Shown: piece after piece, positions 34,298 to 44,689 of the stretch
How positions within the stretch are numbered: position 1 is the first letter of the stretch
Layout of the letters: every line of letters starts with the position of its first letter
Source of the DNA: Flavitalea plasmicola
GTDB lineage: Bacteria; Bacteroidota; Bacteroidia; Chitinophagales; Chitinophagaceae
Assembly (NCBI RefSeq): GCF_030546645.1
Contig: NZ_JAUOTO010000001.1
Span: 930,001 to 994,000, forward strand
Length of the DNA: 64,000 nt
Direction of reading: 5' to 3'
Notes under the pieces: generated by a model
Databases searched by the model: none
Seen by the model: only the letters and a program-made list of their open reading frames with translations
Told to the model about the DNA's origin: nothing
Made by a program: the position numbers and the translations under genes

Positions 34298-35188
34298 ATG
34301 AAGCATGCGTTTATTTTTCCCGGGCAGGGATCTCAATTTCCGGGTATGGGGAAAGGCCTTTATGAGAATAGCGCTTTTGCAAAGAAATTATTTGAACAGG
34401 CGAATGAAATTGCAGGGTTTCGCATCTCGGACGTCATGTTTTCCGGCAGTGAGGAGGAATTGAAGCAAACACAAGTTACCCAGCCGGCTATCTTTCTCCA
34501 TTCTGTCATCGCTTTCAAAGGAATTGAAAATAATAAGCCGGATATGGTGGCGGGTCACTCTTTGGGTGAATTTTCCGCCCTGGTGGCCAATGGCGTATTG
34601 AGCTTCGAGGATGGCCTGAAACTGGTGTCCGTCCGGGCGGAGGCCATGCAGCATGCCTGTGTAAAGGTGCCGTCCACCATGGCTGCCGTACTGGGACTGG
34701 CGGACGAGAAGGTCGAAGCCATCTGCGCGGAAGTACAGCAGGAAACGGGGGAGATCGTAGTACCTGCCAATTATAATTGCCCGGGCCAGTTGGTGATCAG
34801 CGGTTCTGTCAGGGGCGTAGAGGTAGCGTGCGAGCGCCTGAAGGCTGCGGGCGCCAAGCGGGCTTTGTTATTACCCGTCGGGGGGGCATTTCATTCTCCT
34901 TTGATGGCCTCAGCCAAAGAAGAGCTTAAGCAAGCCATCGATAAAACGACATTTTACAATCCTACCTGTCCCATCTACCAAAATGTGGCGGCCAAGGCGG
35001 TGGTCGCCAAGGATGAGATCAAGAAGAACCTGATCGATCAATTGACAGGGGCGGTGCGCTGGACGCAAAGCGTGCAGGCTATGATCACGGATGGAGCATC
35101 CCAGTTCACCGAGATAGGACCCGGCAAGGTTCTCCAGGGATTGGTACAGAAAATCGATAAGGCAATGCAGGTCAGCGGTGTGAACTAG
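34298..35188 (+). CDS. fabD: Malonyl-CoA:ACP transacylase
   Basis: A 296-residue fatty acid synthesis enzyme. MKHAFIFPGQGSQFPGMGKG is the N-terminal signature; the start at 34298 (ATG) is chosen over a TTG two codons upstream. The nucleophile Ser88 is in AGHSLGEFSAL and the catalytic His at about 198 in GGAFHSPLM. GPGKVLQGL marks the end of the domain. Its stop overlaps the end of the convergent GNAT gene by 4 nt. Confidence 0.97.
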   Translation: MKHAFIFPGQGSQFPGMGKGLYENSAFAKKLFEQANEIAGFRISDVMFSGSEEELKQTQVTQPAIFLHSVIAFKGIENNKPDMVAGHSLGEFSALVANGVLSFEDGLKLVSVRAEAMQHACVKVPSTMAAVLGLADEKVEAICAEVQQETGEIVVPANYNCPGQLVISGSVRGVEVACERLKAAGAKRALLLPVGGAFHSPLMASAKEELKQAIDKTTFYNPTCPIYQNVAAKAVVAKDEIKKNLIDQLTGAVRWTQSVQAMITDGASQFTEIGPGKVLQGLVQKIDKAMQVSGVN

Positions 35189-35643
35189 GCGCGGAAATCC
35201 GGATTGTCCACTGCGCAATTGACCCAGCCTGCGTCGAACGCAGCATTGTATTTTTTATAGAAGTTGATGGCGGGCTGGTTCCAATCCAATACCTGCCATA
35301 CCATACCCTGGAAATTTTTTTCCTTGACTTCTTCCAACAGCCGGTCGAACAACAATTTCCCCAGTCCTTTCCCTCGCATTTTTTCTGTGACGATGAGGTC
35401 TTCCAGGTACATACGTTGCCCCTTCCAGGTGCTGTAACGAACATAATATAAGGCAAAGCCTTCCACTATGCCATCGACCTCGGCGACAAATGCCCACCAG
35501 ACGGGATGAGGTCCAAACCCACTTTCAGTAAAATGTTCCAGCGTCACGATGACCTCGTCGGGTGCCTTTTCGTATTCGGCCAGTTCCCGGATGAGTTCCA
35601 GGAGCCGGGGGCAGTCTTCTTTTATGGCGCGGCGGATGTTCAT
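35185..35643 (-). CDS. GNAT family N-acetyltransferase
   Basis: A 152-residue protein. The start at 35643 (MNIRRAIKEDCPRLLELI) is chosen because six residues upstream would run into the fabH end. The acetyl-CoA motif is LIVTEKMRGKGLGKLLFDRL (about 83-102). QVLDWNQPAINFYKKYNA near the end is like that of diamine/spermidine N-acetyltransferases (SSAT-like), but the substrate cannot be fixed. It follows fabH by 5 nt and is probably in its operon. Confidence 0.88.
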   Translation of the reverse strand: MNIRRAIKEDCPRLLELIRELAEYEKAPDEVIVTLEHFTESGFGPHPVWWAFVAEVDGIVEGFALYYVRYSTWKGQRMYLEDLIVTEKMRGKGLGKLLFDRLLEEVKEKNFQGMVWQVLDWNQPAINFYKKYNAAFDAGWVNCAVDNPDFRA

Positions 35644-35648
35644 ACCTT

Positions 35649-36641
35649 TTAAAAACCCCATTTAACAAGGGTGGCGCCCCAGGTGAAGCCTCCGCCGAAA
35701 GCGGCCAGGACAATATTGTCTCCTTTATTCAGCTTGTTTTCCCAATCCCATAGGCAAAGGGGAATGGTGCCTGCTGTCGTATTCCCATAACGCTGAATAT
35801 TCACCATTACTTTTTCTCCGGGAAGTCCCATGCGATGGGCGGTGGCGTCAATGATCCGTTTGTTGGCCTGGTGGGGCACCAGCCATGCGATGTCATCAGC
35901 CGTAAGGTGATTGCGTTCCATCAGCTCGGCGCTGACGTCGGCCATTCCTTTCACGGCGAATTTGAAGACGGCCTGCCCTTCCTGGTAAATGTAATGCTCT
36001 TTTGCGGCGACTGTCTCATAAGAGGAAGGGCGTAATGAACCGCCTGCCTTCATATGGAGATGGGTCCGTCCGCTGCCATCGCTTTTCAGGACGCTGTCGA
36101 GTACGCCATACCCCTCGTAATTAGGTTCCAGTAGCACGCCTCCGGCGCCGTCACCGAAAATGATACAGGTGGTGCGATCGCTGTAATCGACGATGGCGCT
36201 CATTTTATCGGCGCCTATTACCACTACTTTTTTAAAACGCCCGCTTTCTATATACATGGCGCCGCTGGTGAGCGCGAACAAAAAACCGGAGCAGGCTGCG
36301 CTCATATCAAATCCCCAGGCATTCTTAGCGCCTACTTTATCGGCCAGGATATTGGCGGTGGCAGGAAACAGCATATCTGCGGTCACGGTGGCGACAATGA
36401 TACAATCGATCTCTTCAGGGCTGATCCCCCGCTTTTTACAGATCTCCTGCACAACGGGGACGCAAAGGTCCGAAGTGGCTTTCCCCTCACCCTTCAGTAT
36501 CCTTCTTTCTTCTATACCTGTGCGGGTACGGATCCATTCATCATTAGTATCCACTATCTTTTCGAGGTCGGCATTTGTGAGACGGTCTTCGGGTACATAT
36601 CCTCCGATCGCTGTAATGGCGGCGGTCAATTTTTGGCTCAT
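35649..36641 (-). CDS. fabH: 3-oxoacyl-ACP synthase III
   Basis: A 330-residue condensing enzyme that starts fatty acid synthesis. The triad is visible: Cys117 in [12 protein letters not shown], His in [11 protein letters not shown] (about 248) and Asn in [12 protein letters not shown] (about 278). The start at 36641 ([17 protein letters not shown]) is chosen over one four codons upstream. [17 protein letters not shown] is the usual N-terminal motif. Divergent from ruvA; the GNAT gene follows. Confidence 0.97.
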   Translation of the reverse strand: MSQKLTAAITAIGGYVPEDRLTNADLEKIVDTNDEWIRTRTGIEERRILKGEGKATSDLCVPVVQEICKKRGISPEEIDCIIVATVTADMLFPATANILADKVGAKNAWGFDMSAACSGFLFALTSGAMYIESGRFKKVVVIGADKMSAIVDYSDRTTCIIFGDGAGGVLLEPNYEGYGVLDSVLKSDGSGRTHLHMKAGGSLRPSSYETVAAKEHYIYQEGQAVFKFAVKGMADVSAELMERNHLTADDIAWLVPHQANKRIIDATAHRMGLPGEKVMVNIQRYGNTTAGTIPLCLWDWENKLNKGDNIVLAAFGGGFTWGATLVKWGF

Positions 36642-36754
36642 TATGATTTCCAATCAGGTTAATTAAAAATTTTCACAAAGGTGGGGAAAAATATTCATAG
36701 TTTCGGGCCTCCGGAAACCATAAACAATATACCGACAACGAAGAACCTGCAAGT

Positions 36755-37339
36755 ATGATCGCTTTTCTACGAGGAGATTTTGTGCTTAAGACCCCTGCTC
36801 TGGTCCATGTGGAGGCAGGAGGAGTGGGATACGAACTGCAAATCAGCCTTAATACGTATTCAAGCATACAGGACCTGGACAAGGGCGTCCTGCTGACATA
36901 TCTTCACATCAGGGAGGATGCTCATATATTATATGGCTTTTTTGACAGGGCCGAGAAGGAGCTGTTTATCCTGCTCATCAGCGTCTCGGGGGTAGGCGCC
37001 TCCACGGCAAGGATGATGCTGTCTTCCATGAGGCCCGAGGAGATCACCCGTGCTATTCTACAGGGCAATGCCCGGCAACTGGAAAGCATCAAAGGTATCG
37101 GGAAAAAATCGGCTGAAAGGATCATCCTCGAGCTGCGTGACAAGATTGGCAAAAGCAAAGTGGAAACAAATATTTCATCATTGATAGACAATAGCTTGGA
37201 ACAGGATGCGTTAAATGCACTGATCGCGCTTGGCATAGCACGACCTGCCGCAGAAAATGCCATTCGCAAGGTGATGAATGAAGGATCTCAAACCTATAAG
37301 GTTGAGGACATTATTAAGAAAGCCTTAAAAACATTGTAG
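36755..37339 (+). CDS. ruvA: Holliday junction branch migration protein RuvA
   Basis: A 194-residue DNA-binding subunit of RuvAB. The OB-fold N-domain shows MIAFLRGDFVLKTPALVHVEAGGVGYELQIS-type strands. Helix-hairpin-helix motifs are LISVSGVGASTARMML and LESIKGIGKKSAERIILEL. The C-terminal RuvB-binding domain ends with the long ALNALIALGIARPAAENAIRKV helix pair. sprA begins 43 nt downstream, a gene order common in Bacteroidota. Confidence 0.97.
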   Translation: MIAFLRGDFVLKTPALVHVEAGGVGYELQISLNTYSSIQDLDKGVLLTYLHIREDAHILYGFFDRAEKELFILLISVSGVGASTARMMLSSMRPEEITRAILQGNARQLESIKGIGKKSAERIILELRDKIGKSKVETNISSLIDNSLEQDALNALIALGIARPAAENAIRKVMNEGSQTYKVEDIIKKALKTL

Positions 37340-37382
37340 CCTATCGTTCATTATCTCTACTTAACTAATTCTTGGGGGAATT

Positions 37383-40300
37383 TTGACGCGATATTTCTTT
37401 CAACAGAAGTTAACGGTGATAGTAACCGCCGCCCTGATAGGGTTGTGTGTTACCGTGTCCGCCCAACAGCGTCCGGACAGCGCACAGCAAAAAACAGATT
37501 CCACCCGGCGTCCCGTTGATACTTCCATCCATCCCGCTACCGACAGCCTGCATTATCCCCTGCATGACCGCAGGGGCGATCCTTTTTCCAACCGGAGCCG
37601 GAATCCTTTTGACCTTAAAGATCCGGCCAATATCAGGGATTCCATCGAGTACGACCCCGTTACGAAACACTACTATATAGTTGAAAAGATTGGAAACCAA
37701 TATTATAGGAAGCCGACTTACCTGACTTTCGATGAATTGATGCTTCTGCGGTCCCGACAGTCGGAGAACGATTATTTCCGCAAAAGGGCCGATGCCCTGT
37801 CGGCGCTGAACAAAAAGCTCCTGCGGCCCAAGCTGTCCGTGGGGGATAATCTCTTCAACCGGATCTTCGGAAATGGGAAGATCGATATCCGTCCCCAGGG
37901 CAATGTGGATATCATGGCGGGGTACCAGGGCCAGAATATCCAGAACCCAACCCTTCCCGAGCGCGCCCGGAAGACGGGAGGTTTTGATTTCAATATGAAT
38001 GCCAACCTGAATGTCATTGGCAACATAGGGGATAAGCTGAAGCTGCCTATCAGCTACAACACGCTGGCGAATTTTGACTTTGAGAATCAATTAAAACTGG
38101 ATTATACGGGTGGACCCGACGAGATCATCAAGAAGATCGAGGCGGGAAATGTCTCTTTTACCACACCCAGCACGCTGATGAGCGGCGCTCAATCCCTGTT
38201 CGGTATCAAGACCAAGCTGCAATTCGGTAAATTATCGGTCACTGCCGTCCTGGCCAACCAGCGTTCCCAGAAGCAGACAGTCTCTTCGCAGGGTGGGGCT
38301 GCGGTGACCTCCTACCAGTTCAAGGCGGACGATTATGAGGAAAACCGGCACTTTCTGCTGGCTCAATATTTCCGGACCAATTTCAATACGGCTATGTCCA
38401 AGTTGCCTATTGTTACTTCCCAGGTGAACATCCTCCGGATGGAGGTATGGGTAACCAACCGAAACGGGATCGATACAGGTTCCCGGAATATCGTGGGTCT
38501 CATGGATTTAGGTGAAAGTGCCCCCTATAACACCAACATACATCCATTGACAGGACTTCCATATCCCTTCAACGGAGCCAACTCGGAGTATGGCAGTCTC
38601 GTCAGCGACCCTTCCAGCCGTATTCCTTCCCAGGCAGCCAATAAGCTTAACTCTTTGGGACTCAGTCAGGTGCAGGATTTTGAAATGGTCTATGCCCGGA
38701 AGCTCAGCGCCAGCGATTACTATTTCAACCCGCAAGTGGGCTTTATCTCGGTCAACCAGACGCTCCAGGCGAACGATGTCCTGGCTGTGGCTTATCAATA
38801 TAGTTACAATGGGCGCATTTACCAGGTGGGGGAATTTTCTTCGGATGTTCCTCCGGATACAGCCGCAGGGACAGGCTCGGGGTCCCAAAAGGTCCTGTAC
38901 CTGAAATTGCTGAAGGCTACTTCGCAACGGACCAATCTTCCCTTGTGGAAGCTGATGATGAAGAACGTGTATTCCCTGAAGACTGCCAGCGGCAACTATT
39001 TGTCGAATATCCAACAAGCGGGGTTCCAATTTAATATATTATACGACGAACCCAGCAAGGGTACCAAGCGCTATATACCCGAGGGGCCGAAGGCGAATAT
39101 CCCGCTGCTGACCATTCTCAACCTGGACCGCCTTAATACACGTAATGATCCTCAGCCCGATGGGATCTTCGATTACCTGGAGGGGTATACCGTGCTTTCC
39201 ACCCAGGGAAGGATCATTTTTCCTTTGCTGGAGCCCTTTGGAAATGACCTGGAAGCCCTGGCTTTTAACGGAGCGCCCCAGGCCCTGAAGGACAAATATA
39301 TATTCCATCAGCTGTACGATACTATTAAGGCGGTGGCGCAAACCTTCGCCAATGTGGACCGGTACGTGCTCCAGGGCGTGGCCAAGGGGCAAGCCAGCTC
39401 CAATCTTCAGCTGGGAGCGTACAATGTACCTCCTGGGTCTGTGGTCGTGACGGCAGGCGGGCTTACCCTGAAGGAGAATGTGGACTACGTGGTTGATTAT
39501 AACCTGGGTACCGTGCAGGTGATCAACCAGGCCATTCTTAATTCGGGTGTGCCTGTAAATGTCTCCTTTGAAAATAATGCCAGCTTCGGGCTGCAGCAAC
39601 GGAGCTTTATGGGGGTCCGCTTCGACTACCTGGCGAAAAATACGGCTACAGAGGCGCTGAATTTTGGCGCCACCATTGAAAGATTGAGCGAGCGGCCTTT
39701 CTTCAGTAAGACGAATTACGGGGAGGACCCCATCCGGAACACGATGTATGGCGCCGATGTCAACTACAGGGGGCAGCTGCCGCAGCTGACACGGGCATTG
39801 GACAAGCTGCCTTTCTACTCGACGAAGGAAATGAGTACGGTCAATGCATATGGAGAAATGGCCATTTTGAAGCCAGGGCATCCTCCGCAGATCGGTAAGG
39901 GGTCCAGCGGCGCCGTCTATGTGGATGATTTTGAAGGATCCACCAGCGCCATCGACCTGCGATATCCGCTGACGAGCTGGTCGCTGGCTTCTACTCCCCG
40001 CGGGCTGAACGGTCAGTACCCTCCCTTGTTCCCGGAATCCAACCTGAAGGACTCACTCGATTATGGATACAATCGCGCTAAGCTGGCCTGGTATAATATC
40101 GAGCCTACTTTACAGGATAAGAGCAATGCCAATAACCCTGTCAAATATGAGAACGCAGTGCTTGATCCCCGGATCGCCCCCATCAACGTGCAGCAGCTGT
40201 TCCCGGAACAAACCGTGCAGTCGGGGCAGGCGCAGCTGATCACTTTTGACCTTGCTTATTACCCTACGGAACGGGGGCCTTATAACTATGATGCCCGGCC

Positions 40301-43300
40301 GGGCAGTGTGCTTCCCAGCGGCAAGCTGCTGAACCCGCAAAAGCGTTGGGGTGGCATCATGCGGGCCATCGATCAAACGGATTTCGAAACGAATAATATA
40401 GAGGTGCTCCAGTTCTGGATGCAGGATCCCTTCCTGAAGGATAATACCAACAGCAAAGGCGGACAGCTGTATTTCGATCTGGGGAGTGTATCTGAAGATA
40501 TTCTTAGGGACGGCAAAAAGGAATTCGAGAATGGTCTGAATACGCCTAATATCAATGCGGCCATCGACAACAGCTCCGTCTGGGGACGCGTGCCTGCCAA
40601 TCCTATCCAGGTGACGACGGCCTTCAGCAATGACGCGGCAGACCGCCCTTTCCAGGATGTGGGACTGGATGGTATGAGCGACGATGATGAAAAAACGAAG
40701 TTCCAGAATTACCTGAATACGCTGGCTGCCACGTATGGCGCCGGCTCGGCCGCCTACCTAAGCGCCATCGCGGACCCTTCGAATGACAACTTTACCAACT
40801 ACCGGGATGCGGCGTATGATAAAGCGCAGACGGGTATCCTCGGCCGGTATAAGAATGTCAACAATCCGCAGGGTAACTCACCCATCGCCACTTCCGGCCA
40901 GACGACCCTGACGGCTTATACCATGTATCCTGACCAGGAGGACCTCAACAAGGATAATACCATGAATGAGCTCGAGGAGTATTATGAATACCGGGTCCAG
41001 GTGAGTCCGGACAGCCTGCACAACAATGTCGGGAAGAACTTTATAACGGATGTGCGTACATTCACTCCTGCAGGTGGTGCGCCGCAGACCTGGTACCAGT
41101 TTCGCATACCCATTTCCGAATACTATCAGAAAGTGGGGAATATCCCTGACTTCAAGTCGATCCAGTTCATCAGAATGTACCTGACGGGTTTCGAGGACAC
41201 GGCGGTCGTATGCCGGTTTGCCAAGCTGGAGCTGGTGAGGAATTCGTGGAGAAGCTTCAATTATGTCATCGATACCACGGGAAATTATACGCTGCTTCCC
41301 ACCAGTAATACCGTCTTCAATGTGACGGCCGTGAACATCGAGCAGAACAGCTCCCGGACGCCTATCGCATATGTCTCTCCTCCCGGCGTAAGACGTCAGC
41401 AGGAACTGAGCAACAATAATGTCAACTTACTGCTGAACGAGCAGGCGATGAGCTTACAGATCTGCGATCTGAAGCAATACGACGTAAGAGGTGTCTACAA
41501 GACGACGGCGCTGGACCTGCGGAGATATGGCACGATGGACATGTTTGTCCATGCCGAAGCCGCCGGCACTGGCTACGTGCTGAGTGATTATGATCTTTCG
41601 GCTGTCGTTCGCATCGGCAGTGACTTTGTCAGCAACTACTATGAGATAAAGATCCCTTTGAAGAAGACGCTGGCAGGGGCCACGCTGGATACGGATGTAT
41701 GGCCCGAGGTAAATGATCTCAACCTTTCGCTGCAGCGCCTGATACAACTTAAGATCAACCGCAACAGTCATGGGACCAGTAATCTTTATTACAAAGAGAC
41801 GGATGCAAACGGAAAATCCTACGCTATCCTGGGTAATCCCAACCTGGGCGCGGTGCAGGCAATATTTTTGGGTGTACAGAATGTCAACAATGTCAGCCCT
41901 GTTTGTACGGAAGTCTGGTTCAATGAGCTGCGGCTTACCGACATCAGCCAGAAGGGCGGATGGGCGGCAGTAGGCAAGGTGGATATAAAACTGGCGGACC
42001 TGGGTACGATGAACGTTTCGGGAAGCATCCGAACGGCGGGGTTCGGCGCTATCGATCAAAGCACCAACGAGCGGTCGCTGGATAACAATTCACAGTTCGA
42101 TGCGGCCACCAACCTGGAGCTGGGTAAGCTACTGCCCAAGAAAGCGGCTATGTCCGTTCCTTTGTATGCAGGCATCACGAAGACGACGAGCACACCTCAA
42201 TACGATCCATTCGACCTGGACATCAAGCTGAAGGATAAGGTCAATGGAACCCCGGCGGCGCAAAAGGACTCCGTGAAGGAGCAGGCGGTGGATCAAACCA
42301 CTGTCACGACGGTGAATCTCACCAATGTCCATAAGAACAACACGTCTGGCAAGCCACAGAAGATCTGGAGTGTGGAGAACTTCAATGTCAGCTATTCCTA
42401 CAACCGGAGCGAACACCATAGTCCCCTGGCCGTAGAAGACGAGCTGATCACGAACAAGGCTACGCTTGCATACAATTATACGCATACCGCCAAATACTGG
42501 CAGCCCTTCAGGAAGATAAAGGCGCGAACGCCCTGGCTGGCCCTGATCCGCGATTTCAACCTGAACCCGGTGCCTTCCGTCCTCGGCTTTCAGGCCAATG
42601 TTGTCCGGCAGTTCGGTGCTTATCGCAGCCGTAATATCGGCGGACCGAAGGATATTCTCCCGGAGACCTACAACAAGTTCTTCACCTTTGACAGGTTGTA
42701 TACATTGCGGTGGGACCTGACGCGGTCACTGTCGGTGGACTTCACGGCTACCAACAGGGCATGGGTAGACGAGGACAGCGGCAGGCTGGATAAGGCGGCC
42801 CGTAAGCGCATGTGGAGCAATTTCTGGAAGGGTGGCAGGACTATATTGTATATGCAAAGCGCGAATGCGACCTATACGCTGCCTTTGTCCAAGATCCCCG
42901 CGCTGGACTGGACCACCGTCCGTGCGGGCTATTCCTCCACTTATACGTGGACGGGCGCTTCACAGTTGGCCACCTACCTGGGCAACAGCATACAGAACAC
43001 ACAACAAAGGACCCTGCTGGCTGACCTGGATTTTACGCGTCTGTACAGTAAATGGAAGCTGTTGGGCCGGTTGGACCAGGCCGGGGCGGCGCAACCAAAA
43101 CCTCCTGCCGCCGGCAAGGATACGGGACGCAATAAACAACCTACATTCCAGCGGCCGGTGCCGGAATTGAAAGGCGTCGCCAGGGGATTAGCGAAGGTGC
43201 TGACCTCTTTGAAGCATATCACGTTTAATTATTCAGACAATTCTTCTTCGGCCATTTATGGATTCCTGGACAGCACAAAAGTGCTGGGGATGAATTTGCG

Positions 43301-44609
43301 GGACAATCAACCGGGATGGGGGTATGTGTTTGGGGCGCGCCCGGATACCAATTTCATCAACAAGCTGGGACGAAAACGGCTGTTAACCCAGGATACTACC
43401 TTTAATAATCAGAATATCATCACCTATTCCCAGAGAATAACGGCGACGGCTACCCTGGAACCGGTGCGTGACCTGCATGTTTCCATTACTTTCGACAAGA
43501 CGTTTGGAAAGAACTATTCCGAACTTTACAAGGATACGTCATTCGGGTCCGGTTACTCCAGGCTTAATCCCTATATGGCGGGCACCTTCAGTATCAGCTT
43601 TATCTCTTTCAACACATTGTTCGAAAAATACAAACCGAATGAGCTTTCTTCGACTTTCCAGAAATTCGAGAACTACCGGAGCGTTATTTCCCAGCGGCTG
43701 GGGAGCATCAATAAATACACGGGCGGCCTTGTTGGCTCCGACGGATATGCGCTGGGATACGGGAAATATGCACAGGATGTGCTGATCCCCGCGTTTATTG
43801 CGGCTTACACCGGTAAAAGCCCTTCGACCATCGCCCTGCTGAATGAGAGCGGGGGAAGCAATGTCACTTCCAATCCTTTCTCCGGCTATCTTCCCAAGCC
43901 GAACTGGAGTATCAGCTATACGGGACTTAGCAGGATCCCCGGGCTTAATAAAATATTTACCAGCTTTAATATCACCAATACGTATACCAGCACGCTCAGC
44001 ATGAACAGCTTCAACTCGCAGCTGAATTACCAGGACCCATTGGGCTACGGTCAGCCCGGATTCATCGACTCCATCAGCGGTAATTTCGTGCCGTACTACC
44101 AGGTGCCCAATATTACCATCTCCGAGCAATTCGCACCGCTCCTGGATGTGGATATGCAATTTGTCAACCAGCTGCAGGCAAAGGTTGGCTACAGCAAATC
44201 CCGCCAGCTCAGTTTGAGCCTGATAGATTTTCAGCTGAGCGAAACGCATTCGACGGAGATTACCATCGGGGCGGGTATTCGCAGGCGGGGTGTGCCATTG
44301 CCTTTTAAGATGAAGATGCCGGGGGCGAAAGCGGCTTCCAATAAGCTTCAGAATGACCTGACGCTGCGCCTGGATTTCAGCATCCGGGATAATGCGACCT
44401 CCAGCAGCTACCTGGACCAGAATGCTTCCTTGCCTACGGGAGGACAACGGGTGGTGACGATATCTCCGTCGATTGATTATGTGTTGAATAACAGGATCAA
44501 TCTGAAGCTTTATTTCGACGAGCGGAGGACGACACCGAAGATATCGACCACACCGCCTATTACGACGATCAAGGGAGGATTGCAGTTGCGGATTTCACTC
44601 GCCCCTTAA
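37383..44609 (+). CDS. sprA: T9SS outer membrane translocon / gliding motility protein SprA
   Basis: A 2,408-residue outer membrane protein, normal size for SprA (Sov), the channel of the type IX secretion system. A TTG at 37383 is the only usable start: an in-frame stop lies at 37362 and no Met occurs before the signal peptide (LTVIVTAALIGLCVTVSAQ). A Pro/Asp-rich segment follows. Two SprA_N-type regions, repeated GNIGDKLKLPISYNT-type strands and very long Tyr/Asn-rich beta-strand stretches follow, ending GLQLRISLAP, a typical barrel end. It exports CTD-bearing proteins. The PorE-like protein at 50945 may belong to the same system. Confidence 0.95.
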   Translation: MTRYFFQQKLTVIVTAALIGLCVTVSAQQRPDSAQQKTDSTRRPVDTSIHPATDSLHYPLHDRRGDPFSNRSRNPFDLKDPANIRDSIEYDPVTKHYYIVEKIGNQYYRKPTYLTFDELMLLRSRQSENDYFRKRADALSALNKKLLRPKLSVGDNLFNRIFGNGKIDIRPQGNVDIMAGYQGQNIQNPTLPERARKTGGFDFNMNANLNVIGNIGDKLKLPISYNTLANFDFENQLKLDYTGGPDEIIKKIEAGNVSFTTPSTLMSGAQSLFGIKTKLQFGKLSVTAVLANQRSQKQTVSSQGGAAVTSYQFKADDYEENRHFLLAQYFRTNFNTAMSKLPIVTSQVNILRMEVWVTNRNGIDTGSRNIVGLMDLGESAPYNTNIHPLTGLPYPFNGANSEYGSLVSDPSSRIPSQAANKLNSLGLSQVQDFEMVYARKLSASDYYFNPQVGFISVNQTLQANDVLAVAYQYSYNGRIYQVGEFSSDVPPDTAAGTGSGSQKVLYLKLLKATSQRTNLPLWKLMMKNVYSLKTASGNYLSNIQQAGFQFNILYDEPSKGTKRYIPEGPKANIPLLTILNLDRLNTRNDPQPDGIFDYLEGYTVLSTQGRIIFPLLEPFGNDLEALAFNGAPQALKDKYIFHQLYDTIKAVAQTFANVDRYVLQGVAKGQASSNLQLGAYNVPPGSVVVTAGGLTLKENVDYVVDYNLGTVQVINQAILNSGVPVNVSFENNASFGLQQRSFMGVRFDYLAKNTATEALNFGATIERLSERPFFSKTNYGEDPIRNTMYGADVNYRGQLPQLTRALDKLPFYSTKEMSTVNAYGEMAILKPGHPPQIGKGSSGAVYVDDFEGSTSAIDLRYPLTSWSLASTPRGLNGQYPPLFPESNLKDSLDYGYNRAKLAWYNIEPTLQDKSNANNPVKYENAVLDPRIAPINVQQLFPEQTVQSGQAQLITFDLAYYPTERGPYNYDARPGSVLPSGKLLNPQKRWGGIMRAIDQTDFETNNIEVLQFWMQDPFLKDNTNSKGGQLYFDLGSVSEDILRDGKKEFENGLNTPNINAAIDNSSVWGRVPANPIQVTTAFSNDAADRPFQDVGLDGMSDDDEKTKFQNYLNTLAATYGAGSAAYLSAIADPSNDNFTNYRDAAYDKAQTGILGRYKNVNNPQGNSPIATSGQTTLTAYTMYPDQEDLNKDNTMNELEEYYEYRVQVSPDSLHNNVGKNFITDVRTFTPAGGAPQTWYQFRIPISEYYQKVGNIPDFKSIQFIRMYLTGFEDTAVVCRFAKLELVRNSWRSFNYVIDTTGNYTLLPTSNTVFNVTAVNIEQNSSRTPIAYVSPPGVRRQQELSNNNVNLLLNEQAMSLQICDLKQYDVRGVYKTTALDLRRYGTMDMFVHAEAAGTGYVLSDYDLSAVVRIGSDFVSNYYEIKIPLKKTLAGATLDTDVWPEVNDLNLSLQRLIQLKINRNSHGTSNLYYKETDANGKSYAILGNPNLGAVQAIFLGVQNVNNVSPVCTEVWFNELRLTDISQKGGWAAVGKVDIKLADLGTMNVSGSIRTAGFGAIDQSTNERSLDNNSQFDAATNLELGKLLPKKAAMSVPLYAGITKTTSTPQYDPFDLDIKLKDKVNGTPAAQKDSVKEQAVDQTTVTTVNLTNVHKNNTSGKPQKIWSVENFNVSYSYNRSEHHSPLAVEDELITNKATLAYNYTHTAKYWQPFRKIKARTPWLALIRDFNLNPVPSVLGFQANVVRQFGAYRSRNIGGPKDILPETYNKFFTFDRLYTLRWDLTRSLSVDFTATNRAWVDEDSGRLDKAARKRMWSNFWKGGRTILYMQSANATYTLPLSKIPALDWTTVRAGYSSTYTWTGASQLATYLGNSIQNTQQRTLLADLDFTRLYSKWKLLGRLDQAGAAQPKPPAAGKDTGRNKQPTFQRPVPELKGVARGLAKVLTSLKHITFNYSDNSSSAIYGFLDSTKVLGMNLRDNQPGWGYVFGARPDTNFINKLGRKRLLTQDTTFNNQNIITYSQRITATATLEPVRDLHVSITFDKTFGKNYSELYKDTSFGSGYSRLNPYMAGTFSISFISFNTLFEKYKPNELSSTFQKFENYRSVISQRLGSINKYTGGLVGSDGYALGYGKYAQDVLIPAFIAAYTGKSPSTIALLNESGGSNVTSNPFSGYLPKPNWSISYTGLSRIPGLNKIFTSFNITNTYTSTLSMNSFNSQLNYQDPLGYGQPGFIDSISGNFVPYYQVPNITISEQFAPLLDVDMQFVNQLQAKVGYSKSRQLSLSLIDFQLSETHSTEITIGAGIRRRGVPLPFKMKMPGAKAASNKLQNDLTLRLDFSIRDNATSSSYLDQNASLPTGGQRVVTISPSIDYVLNNRINLKLYFDERRTTPKISTTPPITTIKGGLQLRISLAP

Positions 44610-44689
44610 GATGTAGGTTTTAGGTTTGAGTAGGCGAAAAAGCGGAGAAGAATAACCTATCAACACTTAATCAAACCATGAGCTTTCCC

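Noticed and set aside
42000-42200. Possible frameshift in sprA
   Set aside because: The frame is open over the full 7.2 kb and the protein has the usual length.
43539-44447. A 302-codon minus-strand frame
   Set aside because: It is antisense to the 3' part of sprA; composition and lack of domains point to a codon-bias artefact.
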